Origin: Pseudomonadota bacterium
Lineage (GTDB): Bacteria; Pseudomonadota; Alphaproteobacteria; Rhizobiales; Methylopilaceae
Direction of reading: 5' to 3'
NCBI GenBank assembly: GCA_023388965.1
Contig: JAEWFF010000077.1
Span: forward strand, 1 to 19,993
DNA: 19,993 nucleotides
This document shows, piece after piece, positions 1 to 6,884 of the stretch; position 1 is the first letter of the stretch; each line of letters opens with the position of its first letter. The notes beneath the pieces were generated by a model, which ran no database searches, was not told the DNA's origin, and saw only the letters and a list, made by a program, of their open reading frames with translations. Position numbers and translations under genes: made by a program.

Positions 1-10
1 CCCCAGGACG

Positions 11-1258
11 TCATGCATCGAAGCTGACCTTGCCGGCCATGTCGAACTCGTAGACATCGTCCCGGAAACTGACGACCCCGTTCCGGTTCGCCCACGCCGA
101 GATGTAGGTCGTGTGGATCTCCGGAGGGTTGGTTACCTCGACGTCCTTCCGCTCGCCGGTGGCGAATACATTGGTGACCTCGCCCGGGCCCCAGTCCCCG
201 TTGTCGCGTAGCACCCAGCCGACGAAATCCTGGACTTGGTCGACGCGGACGCAGCCTGACGAATAGAACCGGGCGTTCTCCCCGAACAGACCCTTGGTCG
301 GCGTGTCGTGCAGATAAACGGCATGGGGATTGTGGAAGTTGATCTTGACGTTCCCCATCGAGTTCTGCGGTCCCGGATCCTGGCGGAACCGGTAGTTCAC
401 CGCTTCCTCGGTCTGCCAGTTGATCTGGCTGGGTTGGAGCTCCTGGCCGTTGCCGTCGAGAATGCGGATTTTCTGCTCGGTAAGGTAGTTCGGGTTTTCG
501 TTCATGTACTTGATCAGGTCACGCCGGATGATCGAGACCGGCACGTTCCAGTACGGGTTGAAGTTGATCTGGTGAATGCGGCTCTTGAGGATGGGCGTCT
601 GCCGGTCGATGCGTCCGACCACGGCGGTGTGCCGGCGCTGCACCATCCCGCCTTCGACAACCTCGATGAAGGCGGCGGGAATGTTCACCACGACGTAGCG
701 GTCCGCCAACGCCGACGCCATGTTCTGCACCCGCAGCAGGTTGAGACGAAGCTGGTGCAGTCGGGTCTCGGCCGGTACATTGAGGGCATACCAGGTAGCT
801 TCGTCGACCTGTCCGCTTACCTGAAGGCCATGACGGGCCTGGAAGCGTCGCAGGGCGGCGTCGGTCTGAGCGTCCATGGCCTCATCGACCCGCTCCACCA
901 TGGCCATGTCTGCCGACGAGATCAGGCGACGCTTGAGCTGCACCACCCCATCACGGTTGACGCCCATGGTAACGCCATATGTCTCCTGCGGCACCTGTTC
1001 CCAGCCGCCTCGAGCCACAAAGGGCTCATACTGGGCGATGGCCATCTGCAAGTTGTTGGCAGTGTCGTAGCTGAGAATGGGCTCCACAGTGTCGATCGCC
1101 TGAATAGCTGCAGCGCTATTGGCCTGCTGTTCGGCATCGCTCAAGGTGCGGGTTTGGTTCATCATGTCCCAGAGCGACTGCGCGCGCGCGGGTTGCATGA
1201 TGGGAAGGGTGGCGGCCATGCCGAGCGGGAGCAGCCGCATGAAGTCTCGTCTCTTCAT
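11..1258 (-). CDS. Tat-exported L,D-transpeptidase, YcbB/LdtD-like
   Basis: A 415-residue periplasmic enzyme predicted to form 3-3 (meso-DAP to meso-DAP) crosslinks in peptidoglycan. The N-terminus (KRRDFMRLL, then a hydrophobic stretch ending PARAQ) looks like a twin-arginine signal. A PG_binding_1 segment lies at about 132-160 (RRFQARHGLQVSGQVDEATW) and the YkuD catalytic domain at about 187-352. The catalytic motif is complete: His317 in LHDTP and Cys336 in SSGCVRV. The order (N-terminal region, PG-binding domain, YkuD with an inserted lid) is that of the large YcbB type. It lies 60 bp downstream of a small exported His/Cys gene on the same strand. The ribosome-binding site is poor: GAGAG abuts the ATG and may be paired in an mRNA hairpin. 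L,D-transpeptidases are reported to be inhibited by copper, which may explain its presence here. Family certain; regulation inferred. Confidence 0.93.
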   Translation of the reverse strand: MKRRDFMRLLPLGMAATLPIMQPARAQSLWDMMNQTRTLSDAEQQANSAAAIQAIDTVEPILSYDTANNLQMAIAQYEPFVARGGWEQVPQETYGVTMGVNRDGVVQLKRRLISSADMAMVERVDEAMDAQTDAALRRFQARHGLQVSGQVDEATWYALNVPAETRLHQLRLNLLRVQNMASALADRYVVVNIPAAFIEVVEGGMVQRRHTAVVGRIDRQTPILKSRIHQINFNPYWNVPVSIIRRDLIKYMNENPNYLTEQKIRILDGNGQELQPSQINWQTEEAVNYRFRQDPGPQNSMGNVKINFHNPHAVYLHDTPTKGLFGENARFYSSGCVRVDQVQDFVGWVLRDNGDWGPGEVTNVFATGERKDVEVTNPPEIHTTYISAWANRNGVVSFRDDVYEFDMAGKVSFDA

Positions 1259-1259
1259 C

Positions 1260-1318
1260 TCTCGATTCCAGTTCGAAAATGCAAAAATGTGGCGCTGGCA
1301 TTGCGCCGAAGCTGGAGA
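1260..1318 (-). promoter_or_regulatory. intercistronic mRNA hairpin before the L,D-transpeptidase
   Basis: In the minus-strand transcript the bases just after the stop codon of the upstream small gene can pair with bases just before the transpeptidase ATG. Arms (plus-strand coordinates): 1312-1315 with 1268-1271 (CCAG/CUGG), 1307-1310 with 1272-1275 (UUCG/CGAA, after one bulged base), an internal stem 1292-1295 with 1303-1306, and a weak outer 1316-1318 with 1260-1262 touching the GAGAG in front of the start codon. Found by eye; no energy was computed. Confidence 0.45.
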
Positions 1319-1639
1319 TCAGGAGGCGCGGGGTGGACGGAAGTGCTTGGAAGGATGGTAGGTCGCCACGCCAGCGAAACTGGATTGCAGCACGAAATCT
1401 GCTTTCCTGCGATGGTCCAACGCCCACGACGCGCCGCAGGGCTCCACGACCGTCACCAGAGAACAGCAGCTCGTTGCATGAGGCGCATGCTGGCCAGTGC
1501 AATCAGCGTGCTGATCCCCATGGACCTGAACTGCCGCCGAGACGCCGTCTTCGATGGCAGCGCTCACCGGTGGTGCGACCACCACCAGCGCGAAGAACGA
1601 GAGCAGGATGGGCAATAGTTTTCGAGTGAACCAAGCCAT
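1319..1639 (-). CDS. small exported His/Cys protein with RPPR tail (CutF/CopL-like)
   Basis: About 106 residues from the ATG at 1639; an in-frame TTG at 1648 is also possible. The N-terminus (MAWFTRKLLPILL, a hydrophobic core, PPVSAA) is a Sec-type signal. The mature part has scattered His and Cys (HGDQHADCTGQHAPHATSCC) and a further Cys before the C-terminus. The last residues are FRPPRAS, so a PPR tripeptide lies three codons before the stop. Two other small genes in this window share the design (4826-5185 and 8442-8849); a fourth, without Cys, is at 16816-17160. Known relatives in architecture are CutF of Rhodobacter capsulatus, CruR of Bordetella (DUF2946) and CopL, which act in copper-responsive gene control. 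The next gene is the L,D-transpeptidase, 60 bp on. Family placement is by architecture, not by alignment. Confidence 0.6.
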   Translation of the reverse strand: MAWFTRKLLPILLSFFALVVVAPPVSAAIEDGVSAAVQVHGDQHADCTGQHAPHATSCCSLVTVVEPCGASWALDHRRKADFVLQSSFAGVATYHPSKHFRPPRAS

Positions 1640-1813
1640 TCCAACCAAGGATCCGGCGACAAGTCTGTTAGGGCGTCCATTCTACCGCACAGTTCGGCGA
1701 CAATGAGATCGCCGGCCCTCAGGGGTCGCGTAGATTCAACCACGCAATTGTTCAAAAGTTGATAACCCGCGCCATGCTCGGTCGTCCGTCTACGACCAGC
1801 CCCTGGTAGTCTG

Positions 1814-2314
1814 CTACAGACGGGCGCCGATCGCTTCCATCTGCTCGATCTCGCGACGTTGCGCCTCAATGATCTCGCCGCACAGAGCGATCAGTTCGGC
1901 ATCTTCCAGGTCAGCCTCACGGCACATGAGGATAGCGCCGGAATGGTGCGGGATCATGCTGTCTACGAACTGCCGGTCGTCTATAAAGGCTTGCGCCCGG
2001 GTACCGAAGAACGACAACACCGTCAGCACACCGAAGGCGGCGTATAGGACGATGTTCGTCCGGCGCTTCGGGAACATGCCGGGCATGGTCGCAAGCATGA
2101 AAATGCCCATGGGCGCCCACATGGTCACGGCCATGTAGAACATGTTGAGGTTGTTCCGGAAGTCCCGCCACCCGTCGATCATGGAGAACATGACGACGTA
2201 CATGACGATCAGCCCCAGGATCATGTTGATCCAGAACATCAGGTAAGGACGCCCGTGAGCCCCATGGGAGCTTTGGTCCGAGTGGGGAGCCGTGTGATGC
2301 GCGTGATCCGTCAT
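1814..2314 (-). CDS. DUF305 protein with three N-terminal membrane segments
   Basis: 166 residues. A His-rich start (DHAHHTAPHSDQSSHGAH) is followed by three membrane segments at about 24-46, 56-81 and 87-107, then a DUF305 core with the signature MIPHHSGAILM and the C-terminal helix EIIEAQRREIEQMEAIGARL. DUF305 proteins are ferritin-like helical bundles tied to copper binding and tolerance; Met and His in the signature are the likely ligands. A good Shine-Dalgarno (GGAGG, 9 nt before the ATG) fixes the start. A close paralogue lies at 15004-15507; by eye about four residues in five match. Upstream is a CueR-like operator (2465-2489) and a leader of about 150 nt with two inverted repeats. Copper-specific function is inferred from context. 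Confidence 0.88.
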   Translation of the reverse strand: MTDHAHHTAPHSDQSSHGAHGRPYLMFWINMILGLIVMYVVMFSMIDGWRDFRNNLNMFYMAVTMWAPMGIFMLATMPGMFPKRRTNIVLYAAFGVLTVLSFFGTRAQAFIDDRQFVDSMIPHHSGAILMCREADLEDAELIALCGEIIEAQRREIEQMEAIGARL

Positions 2315-2372
2315 GCTTCAATCCTCCATGTCAGGGCCGCTATGGCGACTTCTTTGCTCGGGCGCACGCACA

Positions 2373-2429
2373 AGAAGCACTGTGCTTCTCGCCGGCATCG
2401 TGTTCTTTCAGTAGCCGTCCTGCGGACGG
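2373..2429 (-). promoter_or_regulatory. two inverted repeats in the leader of the DUF305 gene
   Basis: Between the CueR-like operator and the DUF305 start the leader contains CCGTCC-tgc-GGACGG (2415-2429) and AGAAGCAC-t-GTGCTTCT (2373-2389), both perfect. Neither is followed by a U-run on the minus strand, so they are not typical terminators. They may be an attenuator or an mRNA-stabilising structure; no function can be shown. Confidence 0.4.
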
Positions 2430-2464
2430 GAATGTGGTCTGGTTCCCAATGATCGACTGAAGGG

Positions 2465-2489
2465 GGCCTTGCCACGGCGTGAAGGTCAA
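2465..2489 (-). promoter_or_regulatory. CueR-like operator/promoter for the DUF305 gene
   Basis: On the minus strand TTGACC (2489-2484) is followed by an imperfect dyad, CCTT-N11-AAGG, in the position seen in MerR-family copper promoters, where the -35 box runs into the operator and a 19-bp spacer follows. The -10 hexamer at 19 bp is poor (CCCTTC). It resembles the clearer copies at 12210-12240, 13527-13557 and 19717-19747. Confidence 0.5.
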
Positions 2490-2555
2490 GCCCCAAGTAA
2501 GGGAAGATCGATGCACCGGCGCCGCATTCCGGCGCACTGCATAGGAGGCTTTCCT

Positions 2556-2836
2556 TCACATGACTTCACGCCCCTTGAACCGCATGAAGACCTCGTCACC
2601 CGCGCCGCTCGGCGACCAAGGGCATTCCGGGAACAGCCAAGCCCCGCACGGTGGGGCGCAGATGCAGCAGCCGTCGTGCGGCCATGGCTGGATCGTGCCC
2701 CTCCAGGACGTACCCCGCCATTTCGCCGGTTCCACACCTGCAAGGCGGTGGGCACTGCTGCGAAGGACCGAGATATCGGCATCGCGACACCGACACCGAC
2801 AGCAAGACTATCTCGGATGAAACCGCGCCTTTGCAT
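2556..2836 (-). pseudogene. decayed DUF411 gene
   Basis: Pieces of a DUF411 metal-binding protein can be read on the minus strand but not in one frame. The start at 2836 encodes a Tat-like signal (MQRRGFIRDSL, hydrophobic stretch, SFAAVPT). After a shift near 2730-2740 another frame reads GEMAGYVLEGHDPAMAARRL and then GLAVPGMP, matching the intact gene at 9001-9489. A last shift gives a tail with DEVFMRF ending at 2556. The central block that should carry the CxCC cluster and the SCHTA motif is missing, so the product could not bind metal normally. Confidence 0.7.
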
Positions 2837-3059
2837 CTCGGCAATCTCTCCTGCTTGATTGCTCTTCATCAAGAGCCCGATCAATACGCACAACGGCCTC
2901 TTCACTGCGACATTATCATTTTCTCGGCTAATGCGAGCATTGAGTGGTCCTCCGCCGCACCTCGTGAATATACGGTACTCCGATGTCATATCTCGTACCG
3001 TCAATCACCGTGCAAAGCTCCCTGCCGTCGCCCCATCGCCCATAGGGTGGATCGAAACC

Positions 3060-3270
3060 ATCGCCTCCGGCTTGATCAACACCACCTATCAGGTCGGATC
3101 CGCGGCGGGTCTGGCCGTGATGGTGGCCTTGGCGGCCTGGGTCGCACCTCATGGCGGCACCGGAACGGCGGACCTGCTGCCTGGCTTCCAGACAGCCTTC
3201 TTCGGTGCAGCTGTGGCGGCCTTTCTGGGCACAGCGGCAACCGTGGTCCTCGTTCAACGGCCTCCGCCGG
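3060..3270 (+). pseudogene. C-terminal remnant of a DHA2-type MFS transporter
   Basis: About 70 residues in one plus-strand frame resemble the last membrane segments of EmrB/QacA-type exporters: ASGLINTTYQVGSAAGLAVM, then a hydrophobic segment, then PGFQTAFFGAAVAAFLG and a final hydrophobic helix ending VLVQRPP. Sequence before and after in this frame does not look like the family and there is no start, so this is a leftover piece. The family is recognised from the GLINTTYQVG motif. Confidence 0.6.
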
Positions 3271-3532
3271 CATCAGTCCACAACAAGGCGTTGCTCGCCT
3301 GGTCGCTGACATTCCAGTGCACTGCAGCCATCGACCAGGTTCCAAACGTGTTTCCCGTCAAACAGGCAGAGCCCCATCCCGCCGCGTTGGAGTGCTCCAC
3401 TTCGACCATGACCGCGAAGACGCTCGACGCGATCCGGAGCCCTGGCCCATTTTGACCCCAGTGAATGGCGCGGCATCATAGCGATTCCGCGGTCAGCTTC
3501 CTGTAAGTATCTTTAAGGTATTGTCCTGCAGC

Positions 3533-3751
3533 ATGAATGATGCACGCCAGTCTATCCTACTGCTACTGCTTCTGGGTGCCGCAGTCGTGCCTATTTTGTT
3601 CGCGGCGAACTGGGTCGGTCATATCCTCTTCGATGCGCTGCGCGGTCACGGCGCCCATGAGCACGCCGTCTCCTCCCCCAACGCTTCCAGGGCGACGGAG
3701 TCTGGTGCCAGCGTAGCCGGCGCGCCATCCCCCTACGACCATACTCCGTGA
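3533..3751 (+). CDS. hypothetical small membrane-anchored His-containing protein
   Basis: 72 residues from the ATG at 3533; a TTG at 3521 could add four. One strong membrane segment (SILLLLLLGAAVVPILFAAN, about residues 7-26) is followed by WVGHILFDALRGHGAHEHA and a short Ser/Ala-rich tail. I do not recognise a family. It sits among decayed genes, which lowers the chance that it is real, but the TM segment and HGAHEH motif are intact and would suit a periplasm-facing metal-binding peptide. No strong ribosome-binding site is visible. Confidence 0.35.
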   Translation: MNDARQSILLLLLLGAAVVPILFAANWVGHILFDALRGHGAHEHAVSSPNASRATESGASVAGAPSPYDHTP

Positions 3752-3816
3752 ACCCTGGTGTCGGGCTCAAGAATAGCCAACGAGCGCAAAGAAGAAAAAG
3801 CAACATTGGCGCCGAG

Positions 3817-3996
3817 GAGCAGAACCTCTGGTGGGCGGCGGGCTACAATATCATCGCTATTCCGCTCGCGGCGGGGTGCTTTTTTTTGGGCCGGTATCGT
3901 GCTTGCGCCGGCGGTTGGTGCAGTGTGGATGTCTGCCAGTACGTAGTCGTCGCGATCAACGCACAGTTGCTGCGGCGGCTGGACCTCAGTCGCTAA
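3817..3996 (+). pseudogene. C-terminal remnant of a copper P-type ATPase
   Basis: The plus strand reads QNLWWAAGYNIIAIPLAAG, then after a frameshift GIVLAPAVGAVWMSAST, then after shifting back VVVAINAQLLRRLDL before a stop at 3994. This is the last membrane pair of a CopA-type P1B ATPase, including the YN and MSAST landmarks. It differs in sequence from the intact ATPase at 9687-12170, so it is the relic of another gene. The rest is absent. Confidence 0.75.
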
Positions 3997-4025
3997 ACTC
4001 CGGTTTGTTCCCCGATCTTGAGGGA

Positions 4026-4268
4026 TATGGAAACACTGAAAGATCAGAAGGGTATTCCTGCAACCTCCGCTCCTGCCACACGGCAGAGATCGCAGGCTAC
4101 CTGATTGAAGGTCATGTGGCTGCCGCGGCGACAAGGGTATTGTTGTACGCTGCCCCTTTGAGCATCCGCGGATGCGTGACCGATGCCCCCTCCGACAGCT
4201 ACGACGTGATCGCATTGGATCCGGGCAGCAGTCTGCGTTCACGCGATTCCCGCGCGCAGCAGTTGTAG
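4026..4268 (+). pseudogene. second decayed DUF411 gene
   Basis: From 4026 one frame reads ETLKDQKGIPAT, the helix that precedes the SCHTA motif in DUF411. A neighbouring frame continues RSCHTAEIAGYLIEGHVAAA and, after loss of the GLAVPGMP loop, SDSYDVIALD. The N-terminal half with signal and CxCC cluster is missing. It follows the ATPase remnant directly, so an old ATPase-DUF411 pair, like that at 9001-12170, probably decayed here. Confidence 0.7.
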
Positions 4269-4292
4269 GGATAGTTCTGGTTGTGGGCGGAA

Positions 4293-4317
4293 GAAGGGGC
4301 GCCGATGGCACCCCTTC
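4293..4317 (-). terminator. terminator-like hairpin after the DUF305 gene
   Basis: Just beyond the DUF305 stop the minus strand can form a 10-bp stem (GAAGGGGUGC with GCGCCCCUUC, one G-U pair) with a 5-nt loop, followed only by UUCC. The U-tract is weak, so termination is plausible but not certain. Confidence 0.5.
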
Positions 4318-4324
4318 CCGGTTT

Positions 4325-4795
4325 CTAGTTTTGTGTCTCGGCTCCGGCTTGCTCCTCAAGCCAGGAAATCATTTCGGCGATCTCCTGCTCCTGGGAGTCG
4401 ATGATCTTTTGGGCCATCGCCTTGGCGTCTTCGTTGTCGCCGTGCTCAAGCTCGGCCTTGGCCATGTTCACCGCACTCTGATGGTGAGGAATCATGCCGC
4501 ATACGAACGCCACGTCGACGTCATCTGCCATCATGCCCATCATCATCAATCGGTTCATCTCGTCCATCCCTGCCATGAGGGCCATGTGAGCTTCGTCCAT
4601 CTGCCCGGGCTCCATGGACATTTCCTCCATGGGATGCTCGCCGCCGGTCATGCAGATTTCCGGAAGCTGGATTTGACCCGAGGTCATGCCGGACATGTCA
4701 TGACCCTGATGGTCCTGGGCGAAAATGGCTCCCGTCGAAACGGCTAGCAGGAGGCTTGCGGCAGTGGTTGCTTGTAAGAAGTTCATCTTGATCAT
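4325..4795 (-). CDS. periplasmic Met-rich DUF305 copper-binding protein
   Basis: 156 residues from 4795; an in-frame ATG at 4786 is the alternative and has a more usual distance (10 nt) from AGGA. Signal peptide (TTAASLLLAVSTGAIFA, cleaved near FAQD), then a Met/His-rich region (QGHDMSGMTSG, HPMEEMSMEPGQM, MNRLMMMGMM) and the DUF305 signature CGMIPHHQSAVNMAKAE, ending in QEQEIAEMISWLEEQ. The many Met residues fit Cu(I) or Ag(I) binding in the periplasm, as in CopM/PcoE-like buffering proteins; this is inference. It lies 30 bp after the small exported protein at 4826-5185, and its ribosome-binding site can pair with the end of that gene (4796-4832). Confidence 0.9.
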   Translation of the reverse strand: MIKMNFLQATTAASLLLAVSTGAIFAQDHQGHDMSGMTSGQIQLPEICMTGGEHPMEEMSMEPGQMDEAHMALMAGMDEMNRLMMMGMMADDVDVAFVCGMIPHHQSAVNMAKAELEHGDNEDAKAMAQKIIDSQEQEIAEMISWLEEQAGAETQN

Positions 4796-4832
4796 TTCCT
4801 GTGGTTTCGAGAAAAGTTCCGAAATTCAGGAA
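4796..4832 (-). promoter_or_regulatory. mRNA hairpin sequestering the DUF305 ribosome-binding site
   Basis: In the minus-strand mRNA, UUCCUG (4832-4827, the end of the upstream gene: last Asn codon base, Ser codon, UG of the stop) pairs perfectly with CAGGAA (4801-4796), which holds the Shine-Dalgarno of the DUF305 gene. A second stem UUUCG (4824-4820) / CGAAA (4809-4805) stacks above a small internal loop, closing a 10-nt loop. A ribosome paused at the PPR codons 4835-4843 would cover the 5' arm and free the Shine-Dalgarno. Found by inspection; energies not computed. Confidence 0.6.
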
Positions 4833-5185
4833 TTCCTTGGTGGACGATCCAGACGGTGAATCGGCCAACGCACGTCCACGTGCAGCGGCATCAATTGGTG
4901 GGACCCTCCGCTCCACCCGGGAGTTTCGGCGACGGCGGGCACCGGCAAGGCTGCCAGACATAGACCCAGGCCGCAGCACTCCGGCAGGGTGTGATGCTGC
5001 TGCCCGCAAGGGGGCGAGACACATGCGTCACCGGAATGAACGTGGTTCTGCTGCACGTGATGCCCAGCGGCAGGTTGGCTTGCCATTGCGCCGTGATGAA
5101 GCGTCAAACTCGCCAATACGGCGAGCATGATTACAATCATCAGCGGCAGGCGCCATCCGCGCCTTCTTTCGACATACCGATGCAT
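4826..5185 (-). CDS. small exported His/Cys protein with RPPR tail (CutF-like)
   Basis: 119 residues from the ATG at 5185; the frame stays open to 5254, but that extension precedes an ordinary signal (HRYVERRRGWRLP, then LMIVIMLAVLASL). The mature part is rich in His and Cys: HHVQQNHVHSGDACVSPPCG, then QQHHTLPECCGLGLC. The tail ends LDRPPRNS, placing PPR three codons before the stop. Signal peptide, Cys cluster and proline tail are the three parts of CutF-type copper-sensing nascent chains. The downstream DUF305 gene begins 30 bp later, with its ribosome-binding site in a hairpin that includes the end of this gene. A role as translational copper sensor is inference; a plain periplasmic metal-binding peptide is the alternative. 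Confidence 0.65.
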   Translation of the reverse strand: MHRYVERRRGWRLPLMIVIMLAVLASLTLHHGAMASQPAAGHHVQQNHVHSGDACVSPPCGQQHHTLPECCGLGLCLAALPVPAVAETPGWSGGSHQLMPLHVDVRWPIHRLDRPPRNS

Positions 5186-5254
5186 CCTGATTGAACTGGC
5201 CTTACCTAGCTTGGTTCCCCATTGCTTGACCAGGAATCGCGGCGCACAGCGCAC

Positions 5255-5653
5255 TTCTCATTGTCCGCCGCGGTCGCGCGGTAGAGCATCACTTCGCGCC
5301 CGTCCGGCAGCGCCAACGCCGAGCCAAGAACCGTCATACACGGCCATCTCCTGGTTTCACCCGAAGGGCTCTCGACGCCCGGATAAGCCGCATTGGATAA
5401 CCGAGATCCGTACCCGCTGGGCAAGGTACTGAAAGTCGGCGCCCCGGCCATGCTTCACCGGCATGGTGCCGGATACCACCGGAACCGAAACGTCCTCCAC
5501 CGGCGCACCCGCCGTGTCATCGTGGAGATACAGCTAGCGCAATCCTGCCCTCGGCACGAAAGCGTGTCGTAACAATCCTTGCGTCCGTGGCGCCGAATCC
5601 TTGCAATCTCTGCGCCAGACCTACATGCTCTAGCGACTATAGGAGCAGCGTTG
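5255..5653. other. gene-poor stretch with an unrecognised broken reading
   Basis: No complete gene seen. On the minus strand 5357-5533 stays open without a start (LYLHDDTAGAPVEDVSVPVV near its beginning, RVRISVIQCGLSGRREPFG at its end), and the adjacent frame continues toward 5206 (MTVLGSALALPDGREVML). This looks like one decayed gene with a frameshift; I do not recognise the family. Confidence 0.35.
5628..5642 (+). promoter_or_regulatory. imperfect dyad in front of the MerR gene
   Basis: CTCTAG-cga-CTATAG (5 of 6 positions match) lies immediately upstream of the MerR gene and runs into its Shine-Dalgarno AGGAG (5641-5645). CTATAG-like half sites occur in operators of divalent-metal MerR regulators such as PbrR. 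No convincing -35 with a 19-bp spacer was found, so autoregulation is only possible. Confidence 0.35.
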
Positions 5654-6088
5654 ATGGATCACGGCATCGCGATTGGCAAAGTTTCGGAAGCAACCGGAGT
5701 GAAGGTGCCCACTATCCGGTACTACGAGCAGATCGGGTTGCTGCCGCCACCGCCCCGGACCGAGGGTAACCGGCAGACTTATAACCGCAAAGACGCGGAC
5801 CGTTTGACGTTCATCCGGCATTCCCGGGAACTCGGCTTCGAAATAGATCAGATCCGAACCTTGCTCTCGCTGCAGGACCGCCGGGACCAGTCATGCGGCG
5901 AAGCCGACGTTATCGCCAGGGCCAGGCTGGTCGAGGTCAAGGAGAAGATCGCCAGCCTCAAGGCGCTTGAGGCCGAACTGGAGCGTATGGTCGAAGGTTG
6001 CTCCCATGGGCGGGTCGAGAGCTGCCAGGTCATCGACATCCTTGCCGATCACGGCAAGTGCAAGCACCATAGTCATGCCAGCTCGTGA
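5654..6088 (+). CDS. MerR-family metal-responsive regulator
   Basis: 144 residues from the ATG at 5654, set by AGGAG 8 nt upstream. The winged helix-turn-helix is at the N-terminus (IGKVSEATGVKVPTIRYYEQ, residues 7-26), then a DRLTFIRHSRELGF helix, a dimerisation coiled coil (about 84-114) and a metal-binding tail: Cys116-X7-Cys124 in GCSHGRVESCQVIDIL, then Cys136 and KHHSH. Cys81 at the start of the dimerisation helix matches the position that is Cys in ZntR, PbrR and MerR (divalent ions) and Ser in CueR (monovalent ions). On that rule it senses Zn, Cd, Pb or Hg rather than Cu(I); the residue rule is known, its use here is inference. Its targets are not obvious, since both flanks are decayed. 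Confidence 0.9.
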   Translation: MDHGIAIGKVSEATGVKVPTIRYYEQIGLLPPPPRTEGNRQTYNRKDADRLTFIRHSRELGFEIDQIRTLLSLQDRRDQSCGEADVIARARLVEVKEKIASLKALEAELERMVEGCSHGRVESCQVIDILADHGKCKHHSHASS

Positions 6089-6110
6089 ACTGCGTCGCCG
6101 CTCGGTGAAA

Positions 6111-6180
6111 TCATGAAAAATGATATCCATTTCTGAATTTGAATACCCTACGCCACATTCTTATGAAAAACGCTATCCAC
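6111..6180. repeat. imperfect direct repeat, 50-bp period
   Basis: tcatgaaaaatgatatccat (6111-6130) recurs as ttatgaaaaacgctatccac (6161-6180), 16 of 20 bases equal. The AT-rich stretch is unlike its surroundings and follows the MerR gene. It could be paired protein-binding sites or the scar of a lost mobile element. Confidence 0.5.
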
Positions 6181-6225
6181 AGCCGAGCGGAGCGACCAGG
6201 AAGGTGAGGCAGGCCTGACTGGAAA

Positions 6226-6492
6226 CTAACCCTGCCGACCGTCGCCGGTCTCACCAGAGAACCCCTCGATCTTGACGCCCAATGGCATCACCGATGGTGG
6301 ATCGTTGTTCTCGATGACGTAGATTTGGCCGAGCTCGCCGAGACCGGCGAGGTGCTTGTAGAACGCCTGGTCGAGCGCGGTGCCGGCGATGACCTTCTCA
6401 TCGGCTTCGAGTTCGCCATGCCGCTTGTAGTGAATCGGTTTTCGGTAGGTGACCAGCGGGGAGCCCAACACCACGAAGCCCGGATGGGGCAT
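6226..6492 (-). pseudogene. C-terminal remnant of an AAA/SMC-like ATPase
   Basis: The readable part begins PHPGFVVLGSPLVTYRKP and continues with ELGQIYVIENNDPP and a short tail before TAA at 6226. It resembles the C-terminal end of plasmid-borne AAA ATPases of the RecN/SbcC type, where a Walker B region reads FVVLDSPLVTYR. Here the Asp is replaced by Gly, which would abolish hydrolysis. Upstream sequence in the frame is not family-like. The family is recalled from the motif and needs a profile search. Confidence 0.5.
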
Positions 6493-6884
6493 GGGACAGG
6501 CCGGGGCTTCCCCTGTCACGCTACAGGGCAACCTCGTCGAGTCGATCCCCCCGGGCACGCGCCTTCGGGGTCGAGAGGCGGTCCCCCGGTGCCATAGCGG
6601 TTGAAGACGTAGCGCTTCTCGCAAACGTCGACCGCCGGCAGCTGTAGTGTCTGGTCGAACAAGTCGGTGCCCTCATTGAGGATCGGTGGCTAGATGCCCC
6701 TTCACCGCCGTTCGACCCTCGCTGACCTGCCAGACGTGGGGATTGGGATAGGGGGCCAGTGTTGGACCCGTCCCCCGCCTCAAGGTTTGGAAAACTCGGT
6801 GGCAACTCGGCCAGAATGGGGCCGGCGTCCTGCCCTGTTCAATGCCGAGGGGGAGCCGGCATTCGCGTGTCCCCCCAGAGTGTT
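6493..6884. other. decayed coding sequence, family unknown
   Basis: No intact gene. Two minus-strand readings could be one ancestral protein split by a frameshift: YPNPHVWQVSEGRTAVKGHL followed by ATDPQ and a stop near 6690, and, in another frame, LNEGTDLFDQTLQLPAVDVC leading to FNRYGTGGPPLDPEGA (about 6570-6690). I do not recognise either. Confidence 0.35.

Noticed and set aside
308..1618. Long plus-strand open frame opposite the L,D-transpeptidase
   Set aside because: It is antisense to a gene with complete catalytic motifs and shows no family features; GC-rich codon bias keeps the opposite frame open.
2486..3004. 172-residue minus-strand frame covering the first DUF411 relic
   Set aside because: Only a short internal part (the Tat-like start at 2836) is family-like; the rest is out of frame with the DUF411 pieces.
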